Position numbers and translations under genes: made by a program
NCBI GenBank assembly: GCA_018402305.1
Contig: JAGYJE010000001.1
Location: forward strand, 1 to 64,000
Source: Puniceicoccaceae bacterium
GTDB lineage: Bacteria > Verrucomicrobiota > Verrucomicrobiia > Opitutales > Coraliomargaritaceae
Direction of reading: 5' to 3'
Length of the DNA: 64,000 bases
Part shown: positions 16,806 through 26,525 of the stretch, in pieces
Numbering within the stretch: position 1 is the stretch's first letter
Layout: each line of letters begins with the position of its first letter
The notes under the pieces: generated by a model
The model's database searches: none
The model's input: the letters and a program-made list of their open reading frames with translations, nothing else
What the model was told of the DNA's origin: nothing

Positions 16806-18353
16806 ATGAATACAAAATCTCAAAGCTGCATCGCTTGCCGGTTGATCTCTTGGCTCTCCGCTTCGCTAGTGTTAATATCTGTTTCCATCTCTAATGCCGC
16901 TGATGTTACCTTTACTTGGGAACCCGGCACTGACGGCAACTGGAGTGACACTACCAAGTGGAGTCAGTCTTTTTATCCTGACAACACGACGGGCGTGGGC
17001 ACGAACGACACTTTTTCGTGGGTTCAAAGCGATCTAGGCACGGCAACCCTGACCATCGACGTGGCTGACGCTGGCCTCACTCGACTCCAGATGTCGGGAT
17101 TTAATGCGACGGCTCTGACGATTAACAGCTCTGACCAAGCTAACAATAAGCTGACATTCAATTCTCAGTTTAACGGTTCTCGCGCGATTTGGGCGACTTC
17201 GTTCAATCACTCAATTACGATCAATGCGGACATCGTGAATACCGCTTCTCCAAACGTTTTCAACTTTTTGAGTCTTGGCGGCGGCTGGGAGAATGCGAGT
17301 CGCGTCTTCTTGAATGGCGTTATTTCCGGAGAGGGGTCGGTTACCTATAAAAATGTAGGAGGCAACGACAGCTACAGCGGGAGCGTTGTCATGAATGCAG
17401 CCAACACCTACACGGGCAAGACTTCCTGGTATGATAACCAGTTCACAACGAGACGCTTCGGGGACTTGAATCTGGAAAACACCCACGCGCTTCAAAACAG
17501 TACTTTGGATGTTGGCGCGGTCGATGTCGGTTCGACGACAGCAGAGAATGGCGCCGTCCGCTTCAACGCCACTGGCACACATGTTGTTGGTGGACTCGAA
17601 GGAGGCCGTGCTCTCGACCTGAATGGGAAGACTGTAAATTTTGGTAACAACAACGCGAACACCAGCTATAGTGGCATTCTCAGTAATGGATCTTTGGGCA
17701 AAATCGGCGCAGGCACACTAACTCTGACCGGTGCCAGCACGTATAACGGTGCGACCTCGATCGAGGCGGGTAGCTTGGCGTTATCGGGCTCTGCATCGAT
17801 CAATAACACATCCGGGATCGCCGTCGCTTCGGGTGCGGTCTTCGATGTCTCCGCATTGGGTTCGGCGTTTACATTGCAGTCAGGCCAAGTCCTCTCCGGC
17901 AACGGAAATGTAACCGGAGACATGGTGATCGCCAGCGGGGCGGAACTTTCCCCTGGAAATAGCATAGGAGCGCTGACGATCGGGAACACGACTCTTCTTG
18001 ACGGAGCGATTATCAACTTCGAATTCGAAAACGTAGGCTCTTTCGATCAGTTACTGGCGGCTACCGGAACGTCGCTGACGCTCGATCTTGGAGCCCTCAT
18101 TACGATCAACGTCTCCAACCTCGGAACCGGTACGATCTCTTTGGGCGATAGCTTCGTTCTCTACGATGGAGAGGTGACCGGATTCGCTGGGGCGAGCTTC
18201 AATATCGTCAATAATTCGAATTGGGCCGGAGGATTTGAAGTCACAGAAGGTAGCCTAATTCTCACGGCCATTCCCGAGCCTTCCTCCATGGCGCTTCTCG
18301 CCGGATTGGCAGCAAGCTTGTTTCTTGGCCTGCGTAGATGCGGAAATCGTTAA
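16806..18353 (+). CDS. Autotransporter-type beta-strand repeat protein with PEP-CTERM anchor
   Basis: A 515-residue secreted protein. After the leader (MNTKSQSCIACRLISWLSAS, ending near SNAAD) comes a beta-helix-like body. The stretch GKIGAGTLTLTGASTYNG followed by TSIEAGSLALSG is the autotransporter-associated beta-strand repeat, and SGAELSPGNSIGALTIGN follows. The C-terminus is IPEPSSMALLAGLAASLFLG then RRCGNR: a PEP-CTERM sorting signal with hydrophobic helix and basic tail, read by an exosortase/archaeosortase system. Likely an extracellular matrix or glycan-associated protein. I chose ATG 16806 because it starts the leader. A strong terminator follows the stop. Confidence 0.9.
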   Translation: MNTKSQSCIACRLISWLSASLVLISVSISNAADVTFTWEPGTDGNWSDTTKWSQSFYPDNTTGVGTNDTFSWVQSDLGTATLTIDVADAGLTRLQMSGFNATALTINSSDQANNKLTFNSQFNGSRAIWATSFNHSITINADIVNTASPNVFNFLSLGGGWENASRVFLNGVISGEGSVTYKNVGGNDSYSGSVVMNAANTYTGKTSWYDNQFTTRRFGDLNLENTHALQNSTLDVGAVDVGSTTAENGAVRFNATGTHVVGGLEGGRALDLNGKTVNFGNNNANTSYSGILSNGSLGKIGAGTLTLTGASTYNGATSIEAGSLALSGSASINNTSGIAVASGAVFDVSALGSAFTLQSGQVLSGNGNVTGDMVIASGAELSPGNSIGALTIGNTTLLDGAIINFEFENVGSFDQLLAATGTSLTLDLGALITINVSNLGTGTISLGDSFVLYDGEVTGFAGASFNIVNNSNWAGGFEVTEGSLILTAIPEPSSMALLAGLAASLFLGLRRCGNR

Positions 18354-18387
18354 TAGAGAGATAAAACTCATGATTTAGCCACATGAC

Positions 18388-18420
18388 GGGGGAGGATGCT
18401 ATATCCTCCCCCCTTTTTTT
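18388..18420 (+). terminator. Rho-independent terminator after the PEP-CTERM gene
   Basis: A perfect 10-bp stem GGGGGAGGAT / ATCCTCCCCC with a 5-base loop, followed by a run of seven T (18414-18420). It lies 35 bp behind the PEP-CTERM stop. The stretch 18421-18562 up to the P450 stop holds nothing else that I recognise. Confidence 0.92.
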
Positions 18421-18562
18421 CTTTCATATCAGGATCCCCAGCGTTTTCCATTTGCCTCGTCGAGTAACCGTCGGGCGAATCTCGGCCAACGTACTGACTC
18501 GAGAGCTATTGGAATGATTACTCGAGCACTGTTAGATCCAAACTTGTTTGATCCCAGGCCCT

Positions 18563-19711
18563 TTACTTTGCCATGGGCGTCAAGGTGATAACCAGACGTT
18601 CATAAGCGACTGTTCGTGTGTAGGCGGCTGTTTTTTCGAGGTATTCCTGAGCTTCAACAACATGCAGACACTCGATCCGTTCGGCCAGCTTTTTCAGCAA
18701 GGTTCGCAGGAGCACACGGGCGTGGGTGGCACCGATACAATTATGGGGACCAAAGCCGAAGCCGAGGTGGGGGTTGGGTTTGCGGTCCAGCCGAATCTCG
18801 TTGGGCTGCTCGAAGACATCGGGATCACGATTCGCGGCGGCCCACCCGAGAGAAATCCGCTCACCGGACTTCAGCTGCGTTCCGTGCACCTGCGTGTCCT
18901 GCGGGCATACCCGCCCGATGTGAGTGAGCGGGCTCGTATGGCGGATGATTTCCTCGCAGGCGGCAGGGATGCGTTTTACATCCTCCCGGAGATACGCGAG
19001 CGCATTTTTGTTGAAGGCGAAATACGCCATTGCCGCGGTCAGAGTTTTGATTACGGTGTCACGACCGCCTGCGAAGGTCAGGTTGGCGAAGCCCATCGCT
19101 TCGTCCCGACTCAGTGGCCGTCCGTCCATCCTGACCCGGGCGAGTAAGCTGAAAAAGTCATCGCCGCCCGGGTTCATGTAAGCGCGGTCAAGTTGTCGGT
19201 TGAGATAATTTTCGAGTCGGTCTCCAGTCGGGCGGCCTTCGCTATCGATTAAAGAGTGAAAGCCCCAGGTTATCCACTCGTCGGCCTCTTGCTCGGGCAC
19301 ATTGAGCAGGTAGGTCAGGGCTTTGGACTGGAGAACGGTGGCGAAGTCCTGAACGACCTCGATCGAGCGGCGTTCGATGGCGGTGGTGAGCAGCTCATCG
19401 ATTAAGTCGCCGATTCGGGCTTGGATCTCCGGTTGAGAGGTGCGCTTAAAAAAGGGTTCCACCAGTTTGCGGTAGGCGGTGTGTTCCGGAGGATCGGTCT
19501 CGATCGGCAATTGACGCACCGAGCGGAGGTCTTCCTCCGAAGGGACCGGCACTCTGAAAGGGGCGTCAGAACTGTATGTCTGCCAGTCCCTGGCCGCTTC
19601 GCGGACGTCTTTGTGCCGGAGCAGCATATGGACGGTTTCGCCGGCAAAAGGGCAAGGCAACACGCCCTTATCTTTACGTGCTCTCTCGAAGGGGTCTACT
19701 TGCTCGGACAT
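18563..19711 (-). CDS. Cytochrome P450
   Basis: A 382-residue soluble bacterial P450. The I-helix oxygen-activation motif AGGRDT is at 214-219, the ExxR pair is E254-R257 in EEIIRH, and the heme loop FGFGPHNCIG has the axial Cys325. PPEHTAYRKLVEPFF matches the C-helix region. It lies 21 bp behind a 2Fe-2S ferredoxin gene, which would supply electrons; no ferredoxin reductase is in the window. In algal-polysaccharide degraders a P450/ferredoxin/reductase set (CYP236 type) demethylates 6-O-methyl-D-galactose from porphyran. The gene pairing and the surrounding glycan genes make that role plausible here, but it is an inference. Confidence 0.95.
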   Translation of the reverse strand: MSEQVDPFERARKDKGVLPCPFAGETVHMLLRHKDVREAARDWQTYSSDAPFRVPVPSEEDLRSVRQLPIETDPPEHTAYRKLVEPFFKRTSQPEIQARIGDLIDELLTTAIERRSIEVVQDFATVLQSKALTYLLNVPEQEADEWITWGFHSLIDSEGRPTGDRLENYLNRQLDRAYMNPGGDDFFSLLARVRMDGRPLSRDEAMGFANLTFAGGRDTVIKTLTAAMAYFAFNKNALAYLREDVKRIPAACEEIIRHTSPLTHIGRVCPQDTQVHGTQLKSGERISLGWAAANRDPDVFEQPNEIRLDRKPNPHLGFGFGPHNCIGATHARVLLRTLLKKLAERIECLHVVEAQEYLEKTAAYTRTVAYERLVITLTPMAK

Positions 19712-19732
19712 CAGGCGGATTCCTTTTGAGGT

Positions 19733-20050
19733 TTAATCGGGTTGTCCAGGCACATAAACAGTCAGTCCGTCGAGTGACTCGTCCAGATCGATCTGGCAAC
19801 TCAGGCGGCTGGTTTCGTCCACATCGTCCATAAAACTCATCGTATCGGTTTCCGCTTCGTTCGGCGGTCCCACGCGGTCACGCCACTCGACGGGTATTTT
19901 TACGTGGCAGGTGGCGCAGGAGCAGACGCCCCCGCAGGCACCCTCGATGCCCTGTATGTCGTGATCGACCGCGACCTCCATCAGGGATCCGTGGGAATGA
20001 TCGATGGTTTGGCTCGTTCCGTCGGCAGTAATGAAGGTAACTTTTGGCAT
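19733..20050 (-). CDS. 2Fe-2S ferredoxin (adrenodoxin/putidaredoxin type)
   Basis: A 105-residue ferredoxin. Cluster ligands follow the C-x5-C-x2-C...C pattern in ACGGVCSCATCHV and LSCQI, with one extra Cys (GGVC) inside the loop. MPKVTFITADGTSQTIDH is the usual N-terminus and the C-terminus ends in TVYVPGQPD. It would carry electrons to the P450 encoded 21 bp downstream. I chose ATG 20050 because it begins the family N-terminus; an in-frame ATG at 20080 adds ten residues and has an AGGG upstream, so it remains possible. Confidence 0.92.
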   Translation of the reverse strand: MPKVTFITADGTSQTIDHSHGSLMEVAVDHDIQGIEGACGGVCSCATCHVKIPVEWRDRVGPPNEAETDTMSFMDDVDETSRLSCQIDLDESLDGLTVYVPGQPD

Positions 20051-20147
20051 AATATTATAAGGATAACAATCGACATGCACCCTACACCCTTCGCCGATGT
20101 CCCGCCTCTTCTTTCATTGCCGGAATGCATCCGCTTTTTGCACACGA

Positions 20148-20987
20148 TCAAAAATTCCGGTATTGAGTCGGTGTGCAGTGGTAGCGGATGCGGAATTGGC
20201 GGTTAAAATGAGCTAGACTGGAGAACCCGCTGGCATAGGCAGCCTCGGTCACCCCGCACTCGGTTTCCCGTAGCAGTCGGCAGACGGCGCCCAGCCGGAC
20301 TTCGGTGAGAAACTCGGTGAAGCTTTTTTGGGTCAACTTGCGGAAGAGGCGGCTGAAAGAGGCCGGTGCCATATGGACGTAACGGGCGACTTCAGCTTGG
20401 GGAAGTGCTTCGGAGTAGTGATCCAGCAAATATTGGCAGGCCTTATGAATACGCTCCGAAGGGGCGTGCCCGTCGATAAGCTGGTAGCCCGGACTGGCCA
20501 GTGAAGCGGGTTCGGGATCGGCCAAAAGGTGTTGTGCCAGTTCGAGAAACAAGCGCCATTTTTCCAATCTTTTTTCCGTCGAGATCGCAGTTATTAGTGG
20601 TGCCACCTTCGCGGCCGTTGTCGCGGAGAAGCGTAAGCCCAATGCGGCACGGTCGAAGAGCCGGACAATGTCTACAAATTCACCACACTGATCCCAGATA
20701 CCGCCGGGGTTGCGTTGAAATTGGAGCACGCGGGCTTTTGAAACTTGCTCCGCCGCCTCCTGCTGGTGGTAGCAATGGGGTAGATTCGAGCCAAGCAGGC
20801 AAAGATCACCAGGACCGAAGGTGCCGACATGATCTCCCACGAGCCGCGTCCCGCTGCCGGACTCGATATAGGTGAGTTCGATCTGGGGATGATAGTGGAG
20901 TGGGTGCCTGAACCGCTTCTCACGGATGTGGCTGCAAATAAAGGTTTCTCCGTGAGGTGCGACCAAGGGTTCGAATTGTGCCTTCAT
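20148..20987 (-). CDS. AraC family transcriptional regulator with cupin sensor
   Basis: A 279-residue AraC-type activator. The N-terminal cupin (residues 15-100: HPLHYHPQIELTYIESGSG, GDLCLLGSNLPHCYH) is a typical sugar-binding sensor. The C-terminal double HTH (about 180-278) includes QAEVARYVHMAPASFSRLFRKLT and VTEAAYASGFSSLAHFNRQFR. It precedes the ferredoxin and P450 genes on the same strand (97-bp spacer 20051-20147 if the shorter ferredoxin start is used), so it most likely activates them in response to a glycan-derived sugar. Confidence 0.93.
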   Translation of the reverse strand: MKAQFEPLVAPHGETFICSHIREKRFRHPLHYHPQIELTYIESGSGTRLVGDHVGTFGPGDLCLLGSNLPHCYHQQEAAEQVSKARVLQFQRNPGGIWDQCGEFVDIVRLFDRAALGLRFSATTAAKVAPLITAISTEKRLEKWRLFLELAQHLLADPEPASLASPGYQLIDGHAPSERIHKACQYLLDHYSEALPQAEVARYVHMAPASFSRLFRKLTQKSFTEFLTEVRLGAVCRLLRETECGVTEAAYASGFSSLAHFNRQFRIRYHCTPTQYRNF

Positions 20988-21017
20988 TGATCCATAGAGG
21001 CTCCAGGCTTCTCAAAA

Positions 21018-21628
21018 ATGTCAACAAAAGATGCAATCCGGGAAACGGGGCGGAAGCTGCAGAGAGCTGAATTTGCTAGAATGAATAGTCTAATGAATGG
21101 ACTAAAACGCACCTTAGATTTCATAGCCGGACTCCCGGTGGATCGCCCCCCTTTCCATCCTATTGTGATGCAATGGGCGGCTCGTTACGCGGGGGTAACT
21201 TACCGGGACTTCTGCTTAAAACCAGAGGTGAAGGCGGCGGCTATGGTGCGTGTGGCCGAGGATTTTGCCATCGATTGGGCTACGGTCATGTCGGATCCTT
21301 ACTGTGAGGCGGAAGCCTTTGGCATAAAAGTGGATTACCCCGAGGATAGTTTGTTCAACAAGAGGAACAACGTCTGATCCAAGCCATCCATGACGCCGGT
21401 GCACTGGTCAAATTGCACATATGCGCTAATACAGCCTCAATCCTGCCGGACATGATCGCAACGGGTGCCGATATCATTGATGTGGATCACCTCGTTCCCG
21501 ACATTAGTGCCTTTGTCTCAGATTTGAGTGCCGGCCAAGTGTTTTCTGGAAAATGCGATCCAGTAACTGTGATTCAAGATAGCGATGCCGACTATATTCA
21601 AAATCGCTTCCTCATCGGCCAATTGTAA
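21018..21628 (+). pseudogene. Uroporphyrinogen decarboxylase (URO-D) superfamily remnant
   Basis: Two pieces of one family are visible. 21018-21377 encodes the N-terminal part (RTLDFIAGLPVDRPPFHPIVMQ, then VRVAEDFAIDWATVMSDPYCEAEAFGIKVDYP). 21390-21628 encodes, in another frame, a later part (VKLHICANTASILPDMIATGADIIDVDHLVP). About 120 residues between them and the C-terminus are missing, and the junction changes frame. Intact members of this branch are cobalamin-linked methyltransferases or URO-D-like proteins of about 340-360 residues. The remnant opens a decayed region. Confidence 0.8.
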
Positions 21629-21709
21629 AGTTTCAATCCATCGGTCTTCTATTTGCAGCATAAATAGCTGTTGCGGAAAATATTGAAGGCATCATCCTGA
21701 CAACAGACT

Positions 21710-24700
21710 ATGAGAAACGTATCAAAGCTATTTTGCGCGTTTATGGACGGCACCCATAGGGTTTCTTTTCCTGAGAACTCTTCAGATTCGGTCACAGTTT
21801 TGGAATCGCCGCTCAGGCGGAATGAAGTGGGCAAGTCGGGCTTCGCACTTGTTATTGCCTTGGGCTGATGGCGTTCATCCTGCTGCTCCTGGTCAGCCTG
21901 ACTCTTTTTCCAGGTGGAGACGGAGTCGGCAGCCGTCTCAGCGGAAATCAATTAGCCCGTCAGGAATGCGCTTCTGGGAGTCGGTGTGGCCCTCCTGGGC
22001 GAGTTGCAGCGGCACACGGGGCCGGATCGGAGCATCACGGCGCGGGCCGCCATTCTTGAGACCGGCGATCCGGCGGATGCCCCGGTCTCCCATCCGAGTG
22101 GACACAGGTGTCTGGACGGGGGCGAGAACGGTCCGGCGATCAGCTGGCTGGTCAGTGGCAACGCGGGTCGGCTTGCCTCGGCTCCGATTATCTGCGACCG
22201 GATTCCGCCGTGCTGGCGGATCCGATCCGATTTCGACGCTGGACCCTCGATCCTGCTCCGGTGGAGGCGGCACTCGTCCCGGTGGACGGGGGCGGCGGAT
22301 CCGGCTATGCCTACTGGGTATCGGGGCTGCAGTCTGCGGCGAAGCCGGATGTGCCTGCGAATCCCGGGGTGCTCTTATCGGCCTTGAACCCCCTTCAATC
22401 AGGTTATGATTTATCTGCGGTGGACGCGGCGCTGACTTTGGTTTCAGGCCTCCCCGGCGCGGCTGCCAGGCTGGCCGGGTTGGAGCAGTATCCGCTTCTT
22501 CTGGACGGATCGGCCGATGCGCAGGCCGCCTTTGAGCGCTTGCGCTTCGATCTGGGGTTGGGGGCGCAGGGGCTGCTGACGAACGCTCGCTCCGGCGGGC
22601 TCAAGCGTGAGCTGTCGAGCTTTCTGGAAACGATGCCGACCGCCCAGTTGGAGGAGACAATTCTGGAGCTGCCGACTGCGGTCGAGGCAGACCGCTTCGC
22701 CTCGAAAGGGCCGACCTGGGGCCGGCTGAAGTCGTTCTACGATTTGCGGAACGAGTTTATTGCGAACGGGAGCGTGGAACCCCGCCCGGGCACTGCGACG
22801 GAGCATCCGATTTCGCCGGTCATGGCGATGTTTAGTTTCGGGGCTTCTTTCGGTCTCAAGCCCGTCGGAGTTGACGGCGAGCAACCGATTGAATACCTGC
22901 TGCATCCTCAACTGGTATTGCATAATCCTTACAACGTGCCGCTGGCCGCCCGCGAATACGGACTGATCCTTTTTCCCACTTCTGTGACGAATGATGAGGT
23001 CGGCCGCGGAGGCAGCTCTGTCGATCGTAATGAATTTTATCCAATCATCAGAGCGGGTTTTAATGCAGAGTATAGTTCTTTGGGATATCGACCCTTCGCG
23101 GGGTTTATCTCTTCCAACTTTATTTGGCAAAACGACCCAGCCACACCTTCGATTGTGGATGGCCTTTATGCGGATGCCTGGGAAGGAGGCAATTACGAGC
23201 TTTCCCGGCGTCGTCACCATCCCGACGACCGCGACGACCGGGGCAGCGTTTTCCAGCCCACTTATTCTCCGGGGCCGCCCCGCTTCGTGGTTGAGGTGCC
23301 CGAAATGGCACCGGGCGAAGCGCTCGTCTTCACCCCGGATTCGGTGCGCATGGAATTCTTCCGGATGGAGCCCTACACCGGCAGGATGACCCCCGGGCTG
23401 CGCGACACTTCCTTCGAATACGGCAATGTCATATCGCTTGTGCCGGCCACGCACCCGGATCTGGATGCACCGCCAGCGAGCCCCGATTCGGTGCAGCTGA
23501 CCCGTTCGGGCTCTAATACAAGCATTCCCCGCTTTATTGACGCTGCGCTGACCACCCTGGACACGGTAAACGACCGATACGGGGAGCCGGCGAACCCTTT
23601 GTTTACTCAGCCCGGCGATGGACGCCGGCCGAGTGCTTATTATTCCGATGCGCCGGAATTTATGGAGCGTGTCTTCCATTACTCCGGGCGTGTGGCCATC
23701 GACTACCAAGAGTTCACGACCTCTGGAGTGAATACGACCTTGACCTATGGCAGCCAGATCAGCGGTCCGGCCGCCGGTATCCTGCACTGGGCGGCCTACG
23801 CCTACGGCGGGATGGACCAGCGCGACGATGGCCGCGCCTTAAACCAGTATCAATATTTCAACCCGCGGGCCAAGATCAACGAATCGCTGGCACTGAACTC
23901 CCGTCAGGATCCCTCCAATTCGGAGATCACCAATTTCTCGCAGAACTATTTTTACGAACCCTTCATGGGCTTGACGCTGCCGCCGCTCCAGACCAGCGGT
24001 CCGGACAACCGCTCGGTCGCCATTGCCGGAGGTTTGTTCAATCCGCAGGGGCAGCGGATGATCCTCTACGACATTCCCCGCGACCCGGTCGGGCTGTATT
24101 CGCTCGGCCAGCTCCAGCACTTGCAAGCCTCGGATTTTGCCGACGAACCCGCCTATGCGATCGGCAACTCGCTGGCCTCGCCCCATATCCCGCGCGACCA
24201 GATCTATTCCGCCGGGCTCGGCGTGCTCTCACAGCCCTCGCTGACCACGCCCGAGCAATGGGGCCGTGTCGACCGCAGCGTGCTCGACCTGTCCTACCTT
24301 TTAAACGAGGCGCTCTGGGACGGCTATTTCCTTTCGACGCTCGGTGATTTCGTGCAGGCCGATTTGGACAACGAACGGCCTCTGCCGAATTTTCACCTGC
24401 GCTACCGCGACAATACTTTGATCGAGGATTTGCGCGAGCCGGAATCCGCCGCGGCGGAACTCGTCGTTTCGGGCGCTTTCAATGTCAACTCGACCTCGGA
24501 GGCGGCCTGGAAGTCCTTCCTCGCGGGGAACGACGGGCGACTGCTCAACGGCAGCCCCCTCGAGAATCCGTTTTTCCGGCTTTTTGAAAACCGTTCCAAC
24601 CCGCCCGGAAATCCCTGGGTCGGCCTGAGCGAAGTAGAGGATGCGCGGCTCGACGCTTTCGCCGAAGCCATCGTCCGACAAGTCAAGGAACGCGGCCCCT

Positions 24701-25212
24701 TTCGTTCGATGGCTGATTTCGTCAACCGGCGTTTGATCGCTGAGGCGGACGACAGCCTGGGCCACGGGCTGCACGGTGCTTTGCAGGCGGCGATCGAGGA
24801 AGCCGACCTGAATGCGGTGGGGATTGGCAACGCCGCTCCGGGCGTCGCGGCTTCCGCGCTCGAAGTGGACCTTGACAATCTCGAGTTCGCCGAGCCCGAA
24901 CATATGGCCGGAACCACGATTGCGGGCATCCCCGGACTGATCACCCAGGCCGATCTGCTGACCGCCCTGGGGCCGCTGATGACGGCGCGCGACGACACTT
25001 TTGTCATCCGCGCGACTGGAGTTTCGGAGGGGCTGGCCGGCAACGGCAGGGTCGAAGCGCATTGTGAGGTCACCGTCCAGCGCATCTACGAGTATGTCGA
25101 TCCAATCGACGCAGTCACGCTCACCCCCGGCGAGCTGAGCAGCCAGGTGAACCGTGACTTTGGGCGCCGCTACGAGATCGTGGCCTTTCGCTGGTTGAGC
25201 CCCGAGGGCTGA
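21710..25212 (+). pseudogene. Verru_Chthon cassette protein A-like gene with clustered N-terminal frameshifts
   Basis: The gene starts at ATG 21710 (MRNVSKLFCAFMDGTHRV) and reads RRNEVGKSGFALVIALG, the pilin-like start of the Verru_Chthon cassette A family, before hitting TGA at 21865. The expected continuation is found by changing frame: MAFILLLLVSLTLF (21868), QVETESAAVSAEIN, then NALLGVGVALLGELQRHTGPD (about 21965), and finally a third frame from about 22190 that runs intact for roughly 1000 residues to 25212. At least four one-base indels fall in about 350 bp. The long remainder is aligned with the family in its general features (beta-rich, many DNRL/PNPL segments). Base composition is clearly GC-richer than the flanking 20-22 and 26-28 kb. 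Confidence 0.7.
21713..21801. repeat. 89-bp segment also present at 40841-40929 (copy A)
   Basis: Collinear without gaps with 40841-40929. The first 60 bases are almost identical (one mismatch up to CATAGGGTTTC), then similarity fades. Here it codes for the N-terminus of the Verru_Chthon-A-like gene (RNVSKLFCAFMDGTHRV). The spacer 21629-21709 holds nothing else that I recognise. Confidence 0.9.
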
Positions 25213-25268
25213 ACCCCTAAACTTAGGAATACCAATACCCGCAAAACAACGCCACCTCCTTCTTGCTC

Positions 25269-26018
25269 ATGAAACGACTTTTCAAGCTCCTCATCCTTTG
25301 CACCGTGTTGGCTCAGGCCGGCAGTGCTCAGGTCAGTTTCAAGATCCTTCCCTGGGATGACCCGCTGCCCGGGCTCTATTACGAGGTGGGCGAAGCGTCG
25401 CAACCACTGGCTCTGTCCCTGCAAAAGATCAGCCGGAGCTACCCGCTCCCGGTCGGCGCATCGTTGCGGATCTTCGATCAAACGCCTTCGGTGCCTTTGC
25501 CGGGCGAGGAAGCGCCGAAACCGGTCATCGCCACCGAACTGGCTCCGGGAAGCGGCGAAAGTCTCGTCATCGTTTCGAAGCGGGGCGATACGTATAAGGC
25601 CGCCGTCCTGCCTTTCGACCCAAAAACGATGCCTTTTAATGCGCTCACTTTGCTCAACCTGACCCGCTACGACGTTCGGTTGCGGGTGGACGACAAGCTC
25701 CACCGGATGAAGCCCGGACAACGGCTCTCACTTCCTTTCGAGTATGTTTACGGTGAAAAAGAATCCTTTAAAACCGAAATGGCGGCGGAAATCGAAGGGG
25801 AGACCCAACTCATCTTCAACGGCTTCATCCCCTTGATGAAGGACGCCCGCGTGCTCTTCTTCCTCTCGGCCGACTTACAAAGCGAGAAAGAACGCAAGCG
25901 GCTTCCTGTCCGATTCACACATGTCTATGAGGCGCAACTGGCGGACGAAGTCCGCGCGTCCATCGACCAAATCGAATACGAAGCCAGTGACATCGACCTG
26001 AGCGGCATCGATTTTTAG
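25269..26018 (+). CDS. Secreted hypothetical protein following the Verru_Chthon A gene
   Basis: A 249-residue protein that I cannot assign to a family. It has a signal peptide (MKRLFKLLILCTVLAQAGSA, cut before QVSF) and two similar beta-rich halves: LPVGASLRIFDQTPSVPLPG with SGESLVIVSKRGDTYKAAVLP, then FNALTLLNLTRYDVRLRVDDKLHRMKPG. The second motif resembles the pattern seen in periplasmic proteins that package a short 'uptake' domain. It lies 56 bp behind the Verru_Chthon A frame with similar high GC, so the two probably formed one unit. I take the ATG at 25269; a TTG two codons upstream is in frame. The spacer 26019-26284 shows no gene. Confidence 0.7.
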   Translation: MKRLFKLLILCTVLAQAGSAQVSFKILPWDDPLPGLYYEVGEASQPLALSLQKISRSYPLPVGASLRIFDQTPSVPLPGEEAPKPVIATELAPGSGESLVIVSKRGDTYKAAVLPFDPKTMPFNALTLLNLTRYDVRLRVDDKLHRMKPGQRLSLPFEYVYGEKESFKTEMAAEIEGETQLIFNGFIPLMKDARVLFFLSADLQSEKERKRLPVRFTHVYEAQLADEVRASIDQIEYEASDIDLSGIDF

Positions 26019-26284
26019 GCTCCCCAGTCGGACGAATGAATTCCGAGGTGTGCGCTGGCTCGGGTGCCCGCAGGAGGCTCGCTGCATACCGTGTCGCGGT
26101 TTGCTTTGGCAGAAATAAGGTCGTTTCGAAAAGGAGAATTCGTTTTTTCTTAAGAAAATGAAAGAATCTTGTTTTCGGTAAAAACGCAGAGCGAGTTGTA
26201 TCCGTCATCTTAATAGCCGACAAATACTCTCGATGCTATAATGAAGTAGCTGCTATAATCCAAACATCCAAACTCTACTATATT

Positions 26285-26525
26285 ATGAATAAATCAAAGA
26301 AATCGGTATTAATCTTAGGCATCTCCTCGGTCATGTTCATGGCGAAAACTTCAGCGGAAGTTGTCCAGTTTCAGGATGGAAAAACGAACGCGTTTAATCT
26401 TATAGCTTACGACGGTACCCAAGATGTATCCGTTTCTGGTGGAACACAGAGCAACAGCACATCTGTCATTATCAAACACGATATTCAGCCTGGATTGCTT
26501 TCATTCGATCTGTCGAGTTTGCAAG
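26285..26525 (+). pseudogene. Truncated secreted protein, fused tail-to-tail with the LacI chimera
   Basis: The first about 80 residues are a secreted protein start (MNKSKKSVLILGISSVMFMA, then AEVVQFQDGKTNAFN and LLSFDLSSLQG, as in DNRLRE/PEP-CTERM proteins that open with 'rFDLSsl'). From about 26525 the frame runs antisense through the 3' end of the regulator gene on the other strand and stops at 26707; that part is not real protein. A deletion or recombination has cut this gene and the regulator at the same point. Confidence 0.7.

Noticed and set aside
20051-20080. Lac-operator-like GGATAACAAT near 20062
   Set aside because: A short chance match; no inverted partner, and the nearest regulator is AraC-type, not LacI.
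22444-23787. Long (447-codon) minus-strand frame opposite the Verru_Chthon A gene
   Set aside because: High-GC antisense shadow; Arg-rich with no domain, while the plus strand encodes family-like sequence.
24301-25085. Two long overlapping minus-strand frames opposite the same gene
   Set aside because: Same reason: GC-driven antisense frames with biased composition.
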